DNA of 64,000 nucleotides from CAYLYP01 sp964387795 (GTDB taxonomy: Bacteria; Bacteroidota; Bacteroidia; Bacteroidales; UBA7960), in contig CAYLYP010000003.1 of the NCBI GenBank assembly GCA_964387795.1, forward strand, positions 1 through 64,000. Direction: 5' to 3'. The notes beneath the pieces were generated by a model. That model worked only from the letters and a program-made list of their open reading frames with translations, was not told the DNA's origin and ran no database searches. Positions 17,582-26,779 of this stretch are shown one piece after another; the first letter of the stretch is position 1, and every line of letters starts with the position of its first letter. Position numbers and translations under genes: made by a program.

Positions 17582-18100
17582 ATGAACCGTATTGCATTTT
17601 CTCTACTTGTTTTATCATTTATACCTGCTGTATTTTTTTCTTCCTGTAAAGGACCGAAAAGCGACCAGCAAAAGATTGAGGAGATGGAAAAAAAACTCAT
17701 GGAAGCCCAGGGAGGTATTTTAGATCCACAGCTTGGCAATGAGATGATAAAATATTATGTGGATTTTGTTAACAAAAACCACAAAAGTGAGCTTGCCCCA
17801 ACATATCTTTTCAGGGCTGCCGACATCTCACTTAATATGGATGAGCCTGAGAGGAGCATTCACTTTTTGGAACAGATCCAAAAAAACTATCCTGAATTTG
17901 AAAAAATTGAAGATGTATTGTTTTTGAAAGGTTTTATTTACGAAAACAACATCAGGAATTTTGGAAAAGCAAAAGAAGCTTATGATGAATTCCTGAATAA
18001 GTATCCTGAACACGAGATGGCTAAAGAGGTTCGCATAATCATACAAAACTTAGGAAAAACACCTGAAGAACTCATCAAAGAATTTGAAGCAAACAATTAA
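17582..18100 (+). CDS. TPR-containing lipoprotein
   Basis: A 172-residue protein with a lipoprotein signal peptide. The hydrophobic stretch is followed by a lipobox-like FFSSC with the Cys near residue 22. The mature part contains helical repeats resembling tetratricopeptide units (APTYLFRAADISLNMDEPERSIHFLEQIQKNYP and ENNIRNFGKAKEAYDEFLNKYPEH). Such small outer-membrane TPR lipoproteins often scaffold protein complexes, but no partner is evident. It lies between def and the M16 protease, whose TTG start overlaps its end by 17 bases, so the two are probably co-translated. Confidence 0.75.
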   Translation: MNRIAFSLLVLSFIPAVFFSSCKGPKSDQQKIEEMEKKLMEAQGGILDPQLGNEMIKYYVDFVNKNHKSELAPTYLFRAADISLNMDEPERSIHFLEQIQKNYPEFEKIEDVLFLKGFIYENNIRNFGKAKEAYDEFLNKYPEHEMAKEVRIIIQNLGKTPEELIKEFEANN

Positions 18101-19352
18101 AAATAAACCAAACGCCTCACAGCGTCCGGTTTACAACATACATACCCTGAGCAACGGGATTCGTGTTGTCCATAAACAAAGTAGCTCTCCAGTTGCTCAT
18201 TGCGGGATTATTATAAATACAGGCTCCAGGGATGAGTCCCCTGAGGAGCAGGGCATTGCCCATTTTATTGAACATGTTATTTTTAAGGGCACCACAAACC
18301 GAAAAGCTTTTCATATACTTAGTTATATGGAAAATGTAGGAGGTGAACTTAATGCCTATACCTCAAAGGAAGAAACAGCTATTTATGCTTCCTTCATGAC
18401 ACCATATTATTCAAGATGCCTTGAGCTTTTATCTGACATCACCTTCAACTCTGTTTTTCCTCTTAAAGAAATTGAGAAAGAAAAAGATGTGGTTATTGAT
18501 GAAATAAACTCCTATAAAGACACTCCTTCCGAACAAATAATGGATGACTTTGATGAGCTCATTTTCAAAGATCATCCCATGGGAATGAATATCCTGGGCA
18601 CGCCAGCCAATCTGAAAAAGTTCTCTCGCAACACCATCCTTGATTTCATGGATCGAACCTACGCCACAGATCAGATGGCTTTATGCTCAGTGGGAAACAT
18701 CGAATTCAGTCAGTTGGTAAAAATGGCTGAAAAGTATTTTGGGGATTTCCCTTATCGGCCAAGAAAATCAATAAGGATCCCCATTGGCGAATATCAATCC
18801 TCGCAAAAAATAAATAACCGCCGTAACCATCAAACCCACTGTGTGCTGGGGAATAGGGCTTATGAGAATAAGAGCGACTGGAAAACAGCCTTAATCCTGC
18901 TTAATAATATACTTGGGGGACCTGGCCTCAACAGCAGGCTAAATTTGAATATCAGGGAGAAATATGGTTTCTGTTATACAATTGAATCAAATTATCAGCC
19001 CTATACAGATACAGGGATTTTTTCAATTTATTTGGGGACAGACAAGGACCATCTTGAAAAAACAATCTGGCTTGTAAACCGTGAATTGGAAAAACTCAGA
19101 TCACAAAAACTTGGTGTCCTTCAATTAAAAAGGGCAAAACAACAATTGATGGGACAGGTAGCTATTTCGTTCGATTCCAATCAAAATGAGATGCTTTCAA
19201 TTGGGAAAAGCATCCTTGTTTATGATAAAATTGACAGCCTTGAAGAGATATATCAGAAAATTGAAGTTATTACCGAAGCTGATCTCTTACAGGTTGCCAA
19301 CGAAGTGTTTGAACCTTCAGCATTAAGCATGCTCGTTTTTAAACCCCGATAA
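18084..19352 (+). CDS. M16 family zinc metallopeptidase (insulinase/processing peptidase-like)
   Basis: An intracellular or periplasmic peptidase of the inverzincin clan. The inverted zinc motif HFIEH lies in GIAHFIEHVIFKGT near residue 60, and the third ligand Glu is in the SKEETAIYAS helix about 75 residues later. The N-terminal and C-terminal M16 halves are both present within 422 residues, so it is a one-unit protease like B. subtilis MlpA. No signal peptide is present. The start is a TTG at 18084, because no ATG precedes the conserved VYNIHTLSNGIRVVH. The substrate is unknown. Confidence 0.92.
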   Translation: MKQTIKNKPNASQRPVYNIHTLSNGIRVVHKQSSSPVAHCGIIINTGSRDESPEEQGIAHFIEHVIFKGTTNRKAFHILSYMENVGGELNAYTSKEETAIYASFMTPYYSRCLELLSDITFNSVFPLKEIEKEKDVVIDEINSYKDTPSEQIMDDFDELIFKDHPMGMNILGTPANLKKFSRNTILDFMDRTYATDQMALCSVGNIEFSQLVKMAEKYFGDFPYRPRKSIRIPIGEYQSSQKINNRRNHQTHCVLGNRAYENKSDWKTALILLNNILGGPGLNSRLNLNIREKYGFCYTIESNYQPYTDTGIFSIYLGTDKDHLEKTIWLVNRELEKLRSQKLGVLQLKRAKQQLMGQVAISFDSNQNEMLSIGKSILVYDKIDSLEEIYQKIEVITEADLLQVANEVFEPSALSMLVFKPR

Positions 19353-19362
19353 TTAATCCATT

Positions 19363-20013
19363 GTGGCAAACTTTATTTTTAGCGACCTGATTGAAAAATA
19401 TGCATCAGAACATACCACTGATGATGAATTATTAAATGAACTACTTAGGGAAACCTACGCTAAAGTATTATGGCCGGGAATGATTTCAGGCCCTATTCAG
19501 GGACGCCTGCTTACATTTTTCAGCCAGATGCTCCAGCCACAAAACATTTTGGAAATAGGGACATTTACAGGATACTCGGCAATCTGTCTGGCCAAAGGAT
19601 TACAGGAAAATGGCAAGCTTGTCACAATTGAAAAAAATCCTGAAATTGAAGATTTTGCAAAAAAATACTTTTATAAATCAGGCTTAGCCGATAAAATTGA
19701 AATGCTTATCGGAGATGCAAAAATAATCATACCTACCCTTGAGCAGTCTTTTGACCTCGTTTTTATTGATGCAGATAAAGAAAATTATCCCTTTTATTTT
19801 GATCTGGCCCTTGAAATTACCAGACCCGGGGGATTTATTATTGCGGACAATGTTTTATGGTATGGTAAAGTATTGAATGACTGTAAAGACAACGATAAAG
19901 AAACACTAGCCCTAAAAGCATTTAACGATAAAGTAAAAAGCCATCCCCTGGTAGAAACATTATTGCTTCCGCTAAGAGATGGCCTTATGATAATAAGAAA
20001 AAAGCAGAATTAA
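19363..20013 (+). CDS. Class I SAM-dependent O-methyltransferase (catechol/caffeoyl-CoA OMT-like)
   Basis: A small O-methyltransferase of the OMT_3 family, which methylates catechol-like acceptors with a bound metal. The SAM motif LEIGTFTGYSAICLA and the metal and SAM-binding DLVFIDADKENY are intact, and ADNVLWYGKV is the third conserved box. The length of 216 residues is normal. It starts with GTG at 19363, 10 bases after the M16 gene. Its stop overlaps the stop of the convergent gene by four bases. The natural acceptor is not known. Confidence 0.9.
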   Translation: MANFIFSDLIEKYASEHTTDDELLNELLRETYAKVLWPGMISGPIQGRLLTFFSQMLQPQNILEIGTFTGYSAICLAKGLQENGKLVTIEKNPEIEDFAKKYFYKSGLADKIEMLIGDAKIIIPTLEQSFDLVFIDADKENYPFYFDLALEITRPGGFIIADNVLWYGKVLNDCKDNDKETLALKAFNDKVKSHPLVETLLLPLRDGLMIIRKKQN

Positions 20014-20711
20014 AAAATACCAAGCTCTAATCCAATTTGAACACGCGGAAGCTCAGGTAATTGAGCATTTTCTTTGAAGCAATCAGATAAGCGATATGTA
20101 GCATTTATTGCAAAACGGTTAAATCCTATTCTGGCTAATACCCCATATGTTAATGGTTCCCGGTATTTCATACCTTTTCTCTCTGTGTAAATTGTAATGT
20201 CATCAGAAGTAACATCTTTTGTAATATGTCGTAAACCCATATTCCATCCGCCGAAAGCACCAATGTCGAAATAATTGCCAATGTGGTTGCCCCTTCTTCC
20301 AACATTCACCCGCTGATATATATCAAGGACTAAACTGTGAAATTTAAGTTTCTCTTTTTTATGAATAATATTGTCAGGAACTAATTTACCATCATGTTGG
20401 GAGATATGATATGTGCTTATCTGATAATACAAATCTGCCCCCATTGAAAACGTATTGTTGAATTTTAATTTGTATCTGTCGCCAATAGAAAATAATCCTG
20501 ATTTTCCATGTATAATCTTGGCTCCTATGTTTTCAGGGTTTCCTGTAATAAAACCATAAGTCAAAAATAAATGGTTAAAATGCCTTCTGTTAGGGCCAGT
20601 TTTAGGAATTGCCATATCGCTTTCAACATTTCTGTATAACTCTGGTTCCTGCGAAACAGCAACAAAGGCAATGCACAGAAACATCAATAAAGCAAAAAAT
20701 CTCTTATTCAT
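20010..20711 (-). CDS. Secreted or outer-membrane beta-barrel-like protein of unknown function
   Basis: A 233-residue protein with a signal peptide (cleavage near residue 20, VAVSQ). The mature part is rich in alternating polar and aromatic residues typical of an eight-stranded outer-membrane barrel (for example YKLKFNNTFSMGADLYYQIST and GAFGGWNMGLRHI), and it ends with the hydrophobic strand RVQIGLELGIF. No family was recognised. It is convergent with the O-methyltransferase gene (stops overlap by four bases) and has 114 bases before the upstream subtilase. Confidence 0.6.
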   Translation of the reverse strand: MNKRFFALLMFLCIAFVAVSQEPELYRNVESDMAIPKTGPNRRHFNHLFLTYGFITGNPENIGAKIIHGKSGLFSIGDRYKLKFNNTFSMGADLYYQISTYHISQHDGKLVPDNIIHKKEKLKFHSLVLDIYQRVNVGRRGNHIGNYFDIGAFGGWNMGLRHITKDVTSDDITIYTERKGMKYREPLTYGVLARIGFNRFAINATYRLSDCFKENAQLPELPRVQIGLELGIF

Positions 20712-20825
20712 TTGTTAAACATTTTTAGTGAGTGGTCATATAAAACTTCATGTTAGCAATTTTCACTTCTTTTATATGGATCATTTGCAAACAGTCTCAT
20801 TTTATAAAAAACTATTTCATTGGGA

Positions 20826-22412
20826 TTATTGATTGAATTCTATTGTTTTGGTGTATCCTGCAAAATGGATATTAAGCTTTTTTATTTCGGGGAAAAAACT
20901 GATATCCTTTCTTAGCATGTTCCTATCAGCTACTTTAAAAACGAAATAGTCAGTCAAAACACCATTCTTTTTTTCGAAATTCAAATAGAGCAAGTCATTT
21001 CCGCTTTCGAGAATTTTATCAAACAATTCATTTCCTTCAACAACCAATTCATAGTCAACAATTTTGGCATCAAATGTTGGAGTAGTCCTTAATGAATCAG
21101 TTTTTTCTTTTTCAAAGAAGAAATTAGCCTGAGGGATTCCATATCCATGTGCATAATCAAAATAAGGAAATAATGAAGCACTTTCCTGGATAATATACAA
21201 CAATTGCATATTAGTAAGGCCAGGGGATAATTGTTTTACACAGGCAGCAAAACCGGCAACTAAGGGACTTGAAAAGGATGTTCCCTGGGTTTTATCAACA
21301 TCACCTTTCCCGGCAGCCATCACATGACCAAAAGCAGAAACGTTGGGTTTAAGCCTAAAATCGGAAGTGGGGCCATAAGAACTGAATGAAGTATGATAAC
21401 CTGTATTGGGATTAATCCCTCCAACAGTAAGGATGCTATCTGCATCTGCAGGGGCTCCAATCCTTTTCCAGGAGCCATCGCCTTCATTTCCGGCAGCATT
21501 AACAACCAATATCCCACGTCGGGCAGCCTTTACGGCTGCTCTGCTAACAAAGGCTGTCCTGCCATCCATTTGTTCAGGGAAATACCGTTGGTGGGTATAA
21601 CCTAATGAGGAGTTTATTATATCAGCTCCATTTTGATCAGCCCATTCCATTGCAGCTTCCCAGTATATCTCCTCAGAAAAGGGTTCGTTACGGACTTCAG
21701 TCCTGGCTAATAAAAATTCAGCTTCTGGTGCCAAACCATAATACTGTCCATTATAAAAACCTGCTATACAGGAAAGGACATTTGCCCCATGCTGATTGGC
21801 CAGATATACATTTTGATTGCCACTTGTAAAATCCCATGTTTTAAGGATTCTGCCATCCTCCCGGATATGTTCAAACATTTCATGGGTATTAACCCCGGGA
21901 AATCCTGCATCAAGAATTGCAATCCTTACTCCCTTGCCATTAACACCATGGTCACGAAAAACATCGCCACCCAGATGGCTTGTCTGGCTTTCAACAAATG
22001 GATCAGGCTCTGGATCAGAATTTGCAGAATTAGCACTGGTAGGTAATGCCGTTGATTCAATTTTCTCTATTTCTAAAACAAAGCTAAGTTTTTTCACCTC
22101 TTCTATCTGGTATTCGTCTGCCCAAACGCCCAGTGCATTAAACCATCGGCTTGCATAAATCACTGTATCCACAAGACCGGAAACGCTATTAATATAGTCA
22201 GTCCTTACCGGCAAATCTTCTGGATGATTTAAATCAAATTGATGCTTAAGCCTGCGATTGATTGCCTTAGGGTCAAAAAAAGAATAAGGGTCAAAAGACA
22301 CACCCTCTTTATCGCTAAGATATACCCAATAGGCATCCTGTGATATCAGGGTATTGCTGATGAGCATTAGCACAAATAAGAAAGTAAATTGTATATTTTT
22401 TCCTTTTAACAT
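20826..22412 (-). CDS. S8 family (subtilisin-like) serine peptidase, secreted
   Basis: A 528-residue subtilase with a signal peptide and a propeptide-like N-terminal part. The catalytic Asp lies in IAILDAGFPG, the His in NQHGANVLSCIAG, and the Ser in GTSFSSPLVAG. The oxyanion Asn is in NAAGNEG. The segment AYWVYLSDKEG after the signal peptide is typical of the Bacteroidota secreted subtilases. No recognisable T9SS C-terminal sorting motif (such as YPNP) is visible. The C-terminal 100 residues may be a small beta domain. The gene lies 11 bases upstream-to-downstream from ispH on the same strand. Confidence 0.9.
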   Translation of the reverse strand: MLKGKNIQFTFLFVLMLISNTLISQDAYWVYLSDKEGVSFDPYSFFDPKAINRRLKHQFDLNHPEDLPVRTDYINSVSGLVDTVIYASRWFNALGVWADEYQIEEVKKLSFVLEIEKIESTALPTSANSANSDPEPDPFVESQTSHLGGDVFRDHGVNGKGVRIAILDAGFPGVNTHEMFEHIREDGRILKTWDFTSGNQNVYLANQHGANVLSCIAGFYNGQYYGLAPEAEFLLARTEVRNEPFSEEIYWEAAMEWADQNGADIINSSLGYTHQRYFPEQMDGRTAFVSRAAVKAARRGILVVNAAGNEGDGSWKRIGAPADADSILTVGGINPNTGYHTSFSSYGPTSDFRLKPNVSAFGHVMAAGKGDVDKTQGTSFSSPLVAGFAACVKQLSPGLTNMQLLYIIQESASLFPYFDYAHGYGIPQANFFFEKEKTDSLRTTPTFDAKIVDYELVVEGNELFDKILESGNDLLYLNFEKKNGVLTDYFVFKVADRNMLRKDISFFPEIKKLNIHFAGYTKTIEFNQ

Positions 22413-22423
22413 AATTTGAAAAT

Positions 22424-23302
22424 TTATGAATATGTCTGAATTTTATCTTCTACCTCTTTCATTAGCCACATTGGAGTTGAGGTAGCACCCGTAATTCCAA
22501 CTGTATTGGCACCGGTAAACCATTCTTCCTTCAACTCACCAACTTCTGAAATTAAATAGGAACGTTCGTTTTCATTTTTACAAACAGAAAAAAGAAATAA
22601 TCCATTTGAACTTTTCTTGCCTGAAACAAAGATACAAATATCATTATCCCTCGCAAACTGTCTAAGCTTGGGTTCCCTGTTTGCTACCTGTCGGCAAATC
22701 GTATCATGTGCCTCAAACAATACAGGTTTCACCCCATCATTAGATTCCAGCAGCCTTTTTTCTATCTCATCACGAATCCTTTTAAACATTTCTGGATTCT
22801 GTGTTGTTTGCGAATATAAAAGAATTGGTCTTGAATAGTCCAAAATATCCAAATCATCAATACCTGAAACTACCTTAGCATTATAATCTGTTTGTCCTTC
22901 CAGACCAATAACTTCAGCATGTCCTTTCTTCCCAAAAATAACCAACTGCCCATTCATCTCCTTAATCTTTTTATAGCCATCCCTGATTCTTTCCTGTAGT
23001 TTAAGGACTACCGGGCATGTTGCATCAATAAGAGGAATATGAAAATCACTGGCAGTACGATATGTTTCAGGAGGTTCACCATGAGCACGAATCAATACGG
23101 GCTTTCCCTCCAATTCATCTTTATTAAGGGCATGGACAACTATCATACCAGCCCCTGCAAGCCGATCTACTTCTTTATTGTTATGAACAATATCACCCAG
23201 GCAATATAATTGTTTTTTTTCTTTAAGCTGTTCTTCTGCAATATTTATGGAGCGCACAACTCCGAAACAGAAACCAGAATGAGGGTCAATGGTGATTTTC
23301 AT
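22424..23302 (-). CDS. ispH: 4-hydroxy-3-methylbut-2-enyl diphosphate reductase
   Basis: IspH is the last enzyme of the MEP isoprenoid pathway and makes IPP and DMAPP with a 4Fe-4S cluster. The three cluster cysteines are visible in HSGFCFGVVRS, IDATCPVVLKL and HDTICRQVANRE. The catalytic Glu region and NTVGITGATSTP are also present. The start is taken as the ATG at 23302. A TTG at 23326 in frame lies upstream of the promoter element at 23308-23315 and so is unlikely to be transcribed. The neighbouring porQ is a common partner in Bacteroidota. Confidence 0.95.
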   Translation of the reverse strand: MKITIDPHSGFCFGVVRSINIAEEQLKEKKQLYCLGDIVHNNKEVDRLAGAGMIVVHALNKDELEGKPVLIRAHGEPPETYRTASDFHIPLIDATCPVVLKLQERIRDGYKKIKEMNGQLVIFGKKGHAEVIGLEGQTDYNAKVVSGIDDLDILDYSRPILLYSQTTQNPEMFKRIRDEIEKRLLESNDGVKPVLFEAHDTICRQVANREPKLRQFARDNDICIFVSGKKSSNGLFLFSVCKNENERSYLISEVGELKEEWFTGANTVGITGATSTPMWLMKEVEDKIQTYS

Positions 23303-23307
23303 AGCTG

Positions 23308-23315
23308 CAAAGATA
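23308..23315 (-). promoter_or_regulatory. Promoter -7 element of ispH, very close to the start codon
   Basis: The minus strand reads TATCTTTG and ends six bases before the ATG at 23302. The transcript would start at or next to the start codon, so the mRNA is probably leaderless or nearly so. This argues for the ATG start. Confidence 0.55.
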
Positions 23316-23345
23316 TGAAATACCAATCTAATAATAATCCATATT

Positions 23346-24419
23346 TCACGGTATAATTGGTGCCTCTTTTGGGGCAGGTAAAAAGTCCGAAATACGTGTA
23401 CTTATTGTAATATGATTGGGAGCACCATCAAGATGATAAGTGCTGTGACCATAACTAATTGAAAACTTGGAAATTTTAATCCCTACACCAAAAGACAAGC
23501 CTACCAAACCTGACCTCCCATTGATTTTAAGCTCCTGGCGCCTGCGATAATTATACCCGATGGTCGCAAAGAAGTTTTTACCCGGAACTAACTCAATACC
23601 CATCACAAAATGCCTTAGAAGTTTATCAGCAAACTCTTCTGCTTTTGATGAAGTGCTGGTTTGCATATCCCCAAAGGTATTTGTTGTGGGATCGGAATAA
23701 TCATAAGTAAGGTCAAAACGTTGAAGGTCATGTGCTACAGCATATAATCTTAAAGGGGCATTAGCAAGTTTTTTAGAGAAAGACAATTGCAAATCAAATG
23801 GCAAAGATTCTGAATCCCCTTCTCTGTATTTCTTTACCTGACGACCCATATTTCTGGCCAATAAGGAAACATAAAAGTTACCATCGGGATGGTAATAAGC
23901 TACTGCCAGGTCGGCAGCCAAAGCCATGCTCCTATAATCATATAACTGGGATGAAATAAATTTAATGTTCGAACCTATTAAAACCTGTGGATGGAGCATA
24001 CGCGAATAACCAAGTTGGACAGCATATTCAGAAGCATCAAATTCACCAATAACATCTCCAAGATTATTTGTTTCAGTAAATTGACCATAATTCAGATAAT
24101 GAACACCAATAGAAGCTGTTCCAAATCCTTCAAAAGATTGGGCATAACCAACATTGCCCATAGCTATGTCGCTGTAAAAATTCAAAAAGCTAAACATGAG
24201 CCTGGTGGACACATCATTGGTGAGAAAAGCAGGATTGTATAAAGCTACACTAAGGTCTTTATCATTAAGTGCAGGCGCATATCCACCCCAAGCAGAAATT
24301 CTGGCTGATGAAGGCAGGTTCAAAAATTCATACGCCCGGCCTGAAGCCTTTTGTGCATTTACTGTATTTCCTGTAATACAGCAAAAAATAATCAGAAAAT
24401 ATGTATAAAATGATTTCAC
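23346..24419 (-). CDS. porQ: Type IX secretion system protein PorQ
   Basis: PorQ is an outer-membrane barrel of the T9SS attachment complex that anchors cargo with the PorU sortase. A signal peptide ends near residue 22 (TVNAQ). The mature protein has the family N-terminus YEFLNLPSSARISAWGGYAPALNDKDLSVALYNPAFL, then repeated amphipathic strands (YAQSFEGFGTASIGVHYLNYGQF, YAVQLGYSRML). The length of 357 residues is normal. The start codon is GTG. Its presence fits the two T9SS-sorted giant proteins in the window. It lies directly upstream of ispH. Confidence 0.88.
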   Translation of the reverse strand: MKSFYTYFLIIFCCITGNTVNAQKASGRAYEFLNLPSSARISAWGGYAPALNDKDLSVALYNPAFLTNDVSTRLMFSFLNFYSDIAMGNVGYAQSFEGFGTASIGVHYLNYGQFTETNNLGDVIGEFDASEYAVQLGYSRMLHPQVLIGSNIKFISSQLYDYRSMALAADLAVAYYHPDGNFYVSLLARNMGRQVKKYREGDSESLPFDLQLSFSKKLANAPLRLYAVAHDLQRFDLTYDYSDPTTNTFGDMQTSTSSKAEEFADKLLRHFVMGIELVPGKNFFATIGYNYRRRQELKINGRSGLVGLSFGVGIKISKFSISYGHSTYHLDGAPNHITISTRISDFLPAPKEAPIIP

Positions 24420-24519
24420 TAGAGCTATATTTTTTCAGTTTCATTTATCATAACGCCAATATCACTGACATATTGTCAAAGATAAATAATTCCTTTTTAT
24501 TTTTTTTAAAAATTTCCTG

Positions 24520-25374
24520 TCAGAACAATCCTGTTTCATCTGTATCCTGATATACTTTTGTCTTTAGGCTTAAAACAGGCACTGGTGATTGGTTTATCAT
24601 CTGTTGGGCATAAGGCCCCAGAAGTAAGTTTTTTGGTGAAAACTCCTGCTCTGTCATGATACTTACCATCCCGGCATTTATCTTTTTTACATATTCAAGC
24701 GTTGCAACTGTATGGTTATCTGCTTCCAATTCTATGGTTTTACAGGAGACATTTTTTTCTTTCATCATATTAACTGCCATTTGTGTGCTGTGCCTAACCT
24801 GTGTTTTTACATTTGGCATGTGTGATGAAAATAAAGAAATTATATGTACTTCAGATTGGAATAGCTTCGCTATTTCAATCGTAAATGGTATTTTTTGAAT
24901 GGTCTCGGGAGTGCTGTCAAGAGGCAATACAATACGCTCAGGCAAATGTGTTGAACATTCCCCCTTTCGGATAGATATCACCGGACAACTGGACTGTGAA
25001 ACAATACGATAGGCATTGTTGCCAATCCATTGTTCTTCAAAACCTGAAAGACCATGTGCCCCGGCAACAATTAGCCAGGCATCACTATAACGGGCCTGGT
25101 TGCTTATCTCTTTATACACCTTTCCATCACGAATACGGTACTCAAGACCTCCCGGAACATCCTTACCATAAGTATTACATAGTTCTATTAAGTTTTTTTC
25201 AATTTCACCAGGCTCAATTCTATCCGATTTTTTGAGGTTTGATTCATAATCCTTTTGCTTTACAACATTCACCATCATAATGGATGCACCCACCTTTTTG
25301 GCAATCATGATTGCATACTTCAAAGCAATTATTGATGTTCTTGAAAAATCTATACCAATGACGATTGTTTTCAT
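24520..25374 (-). CDS. Universal stress protein, two UspA domains
   Basis: A 284-residue protein with two tandem UspA domains of about 140 residues. The N-terminal domain starts MKTIVIGIDFSRTSIIALKYA and has GAHGLSG and SSCPVISIRK. The C-terminal domain starts with VLPLDSTPETIQKI and ends QSPVPVLSL. The first domain has a partial GxxGxx phosphate-binding stretch; the second lacks a clear one. It is a soluble cytoplasmic protein of unknown stress function. Its 5' flank is the leader repeat copy B, which begins right at the start codon. Confidence 0.9.
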   Translation of the reverse strand: MKTIVIGIDFSRTSIIALKYAIMIAKKVGASIMMVNVVKQKDYESNLKKSDRIEPGEIEKNLIELCNTYGKDVPGGLEYRIRDGKVYKEISNQARYSDAWLIVAGAHGLSGFEEQWIGNNAYRIVSQSSCPVISIRKGECSTHLPERIVLPLDSTPETIQKIPFTIEIAKLFQSEVHIISLFSSHMPNVKTQVRHSTQMAVNMMKEKNVSCKTIELEADNHTVATLEYVKKINAGMVSIMTEQEFSPKNLLLGPYAQQMINQSPVPVLSLKTKVYQDTDETGLF

Positions 25375-25507
25375 CCAGTAATAATTTTTTTGGTTAAGGT
25401 CGGATGGAACTCCATGTTTGCTATTTTTGAAAGGTGACTTCGACAGGCCCAGTCACCTTTTCAGAGCTTGCAGGTGCTACGATGGCTGAGCTTGCCGAAG
25501 CCATCGT
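25372..25507. repeat. Leader repeat, copy B, with paired REP-like hairpins
   Basis: It begins at the universal stress gene start codon with a spacer, then a T-run, GGTTAAGGTCGGATGGAACT and CCATGTTTG. Two hairpins follow: stem 25431-25439 with 25451-25459, and stem 25479-25487 with 25499-25507. The loops read TCGACAGGCCC and GAGCTTGCCGA, which are inverted forms of each other. The whole unit recurs at 53266. Confidence 0.8.
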
Positions 25508-25785
25508 GTTTAATCCGCATCCTTGTTTGTTCCTTAAATTGAACGTTCTTTCAATTTCCATTATGAAATCCTTAACAAATAAACATCAAAATTGTTGAAA
25601 AACAAATAGATATTTTAGTAGCCAGGTGTTTTAAATCGTAAAAATGATTTTCCATAAATTTACTTTCACCATTACTTCATTATTAGGAAAAAATAAAATA
25701 TAAAAAGATTAGAAATAAATAGCTGAATTTGAGATAATCAACAAATAAGGCAACTAAAAAAAACAAATGTAAGCTGTTTTTCTAT

Positions 25786-25793
25786 TATTTTTG
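25786..25793 (+). promoter_or_regulatory. Promoter -7 element of the DUF3127 gene
   Basis: TATTTTTG matches TAnnTTTG and lies 19 bases before the ATG at 25813. Confidence 0.45.
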
Positions 25794-25812
25794 CTTTAAA
25801 AATAAGACCATC

Positions 25813-26169
25813 ATGAATTTAGAAATAAGCGGGAAACTTTATAAAATTATGCCAGCCCAATCGGGCACTGGAAGTAAGGGCAATTGGGTAAAACGTGAAT
25901 TTGTTATTGAAACCCAGGAACAATATCCAAAAAAGATATGCTTCAGTGCCTGGAATGATAAGGCAGAATTATTAAATCAATTGAAAGAAGGCGACCAGGT
26001 AAAAGTAAGTTTCAATCTTGAATCCAGGGAGTATATGTCTAAATGGTACACGGATGCACGGGCATGGCGCCTTGAAAAAGAATCGGGAGAAATGCATTCA
26101 GAGCAGTTACCTCCTCCTGAAATGCCCCCTTATTTAGAAAATGATGCTGAGGGTGATCTTCCTTTTTAA
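25813..26169 (+). CDS. DUF3127 domain protein, OB-fold-like
   Basis: A 118-residue Bacteroidota protein. The first 85 residues form the DUF3127 domain: MNLEISGKLYKIMP, KREFVIETQEQYPKKICFSAW and VKVSFNLESREY. This has an OB-fold-like pattern and is thought to bind single-stranded DNA. The tail is acidic and Pro-rich (EMPPYLENDAEGDLPF), much like the C-terminal tail of SSB proteins. It stands alone on the plus strand, converging with coaE 4 bases away. Confidence 0.85.
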   Translation: MNLEISGKLYKIMPAQSGTGSKGNWVKREFVIETQEQYPKKICFSAWNDKAELLNQLKEGDQVKVSFNLESREYMSKWYTDARAWRLEKESGEMHSEQLPPPEMPPYLENDAEGDLPF

Positions 26170-26173
26170 AGAT

Positions 26174-26770
26174 TTATACCAATTCTGATTGATTAAGCAG
26201 GCTATTATGTATCTCTAAAATCCGGGGTATTAATAGCCTGCTTTCATCATTAACAATGACAAAATCAGACAACTGAGCCTTTTTCTCCTGAGGCCATTGG
26301 TTCTTAAGCCTCCCTTCAACATGTTTTTCATCTATACTGTCTCGTTTTGATGCCCTTGAAATCAACAATGATGATGGCGCAGTTACTGTAATTATCTTAT
26401 CAAACATTTTATCCCATCCGGATTCAAACAATATAGCTGCTTCCTGAATAATATATGGCTCTGATGAATGCCATCTGCACCATTGTTCAAAATGTGAAGC
26501 CACTAAGGGGTGCATCAACTGATTTAGTTTATTAAGTGCGTGTGGATCATTAAATACAATTTGGGCCAGTTTTTGTTTATCAACAATATACTCATCAATC
26601 ATAATCCCTTCTCCAAATAACAAACGTAAAGAAGCTATCACATCCTGATTAAAAAGCATTTTTTTTGATTCCAGATCAGCAAAATAAACATTTACCCCCA
26701 GGCATCGAAAAACATTGGCAATAGTGGTTTTTCCACTTCCCATATTTCCCGTGATGGCTACTTTTAACAT
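26174..26770 (-). CDS. coaE: Dephospho-CoA kinase
   Basis: CoaE phosphorylates dephospho-CoA in the last step of coenzyme A synthesis. The P-loop GNMGSGKTTIANVF starts at residue 8, followed by the DPHALNKLNQLMHPLV region and the late IITVTAPSSLLISRASKRD. The length of 198 residues is standard. It is the last gene in the conserved nusB-DUF1573-yajC-ybbR-coaE order, 10 bases after the ybbR-like gene. Confidence 0.95.
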   Translation of the reverse strand: MLKVAITGNMGSGKTTIANVFRCLGVNVYFADLESKKMLFNQDVIASLRLLFGEGIMIDEYIVDKQKLAQIVFNDPHALNKLNQLMHPLVASHFEQWCRWHSSEPYIIQEAAILFESGWDKMFDKIITVTAPSSLLISRASKRDSIDEKHVEGRLKNQWPQEKKAQLSDFVIVNDESRLLIPRILEIHNSLLNQSELV

Positions 26771-26779
26771 ATTTGAAAT

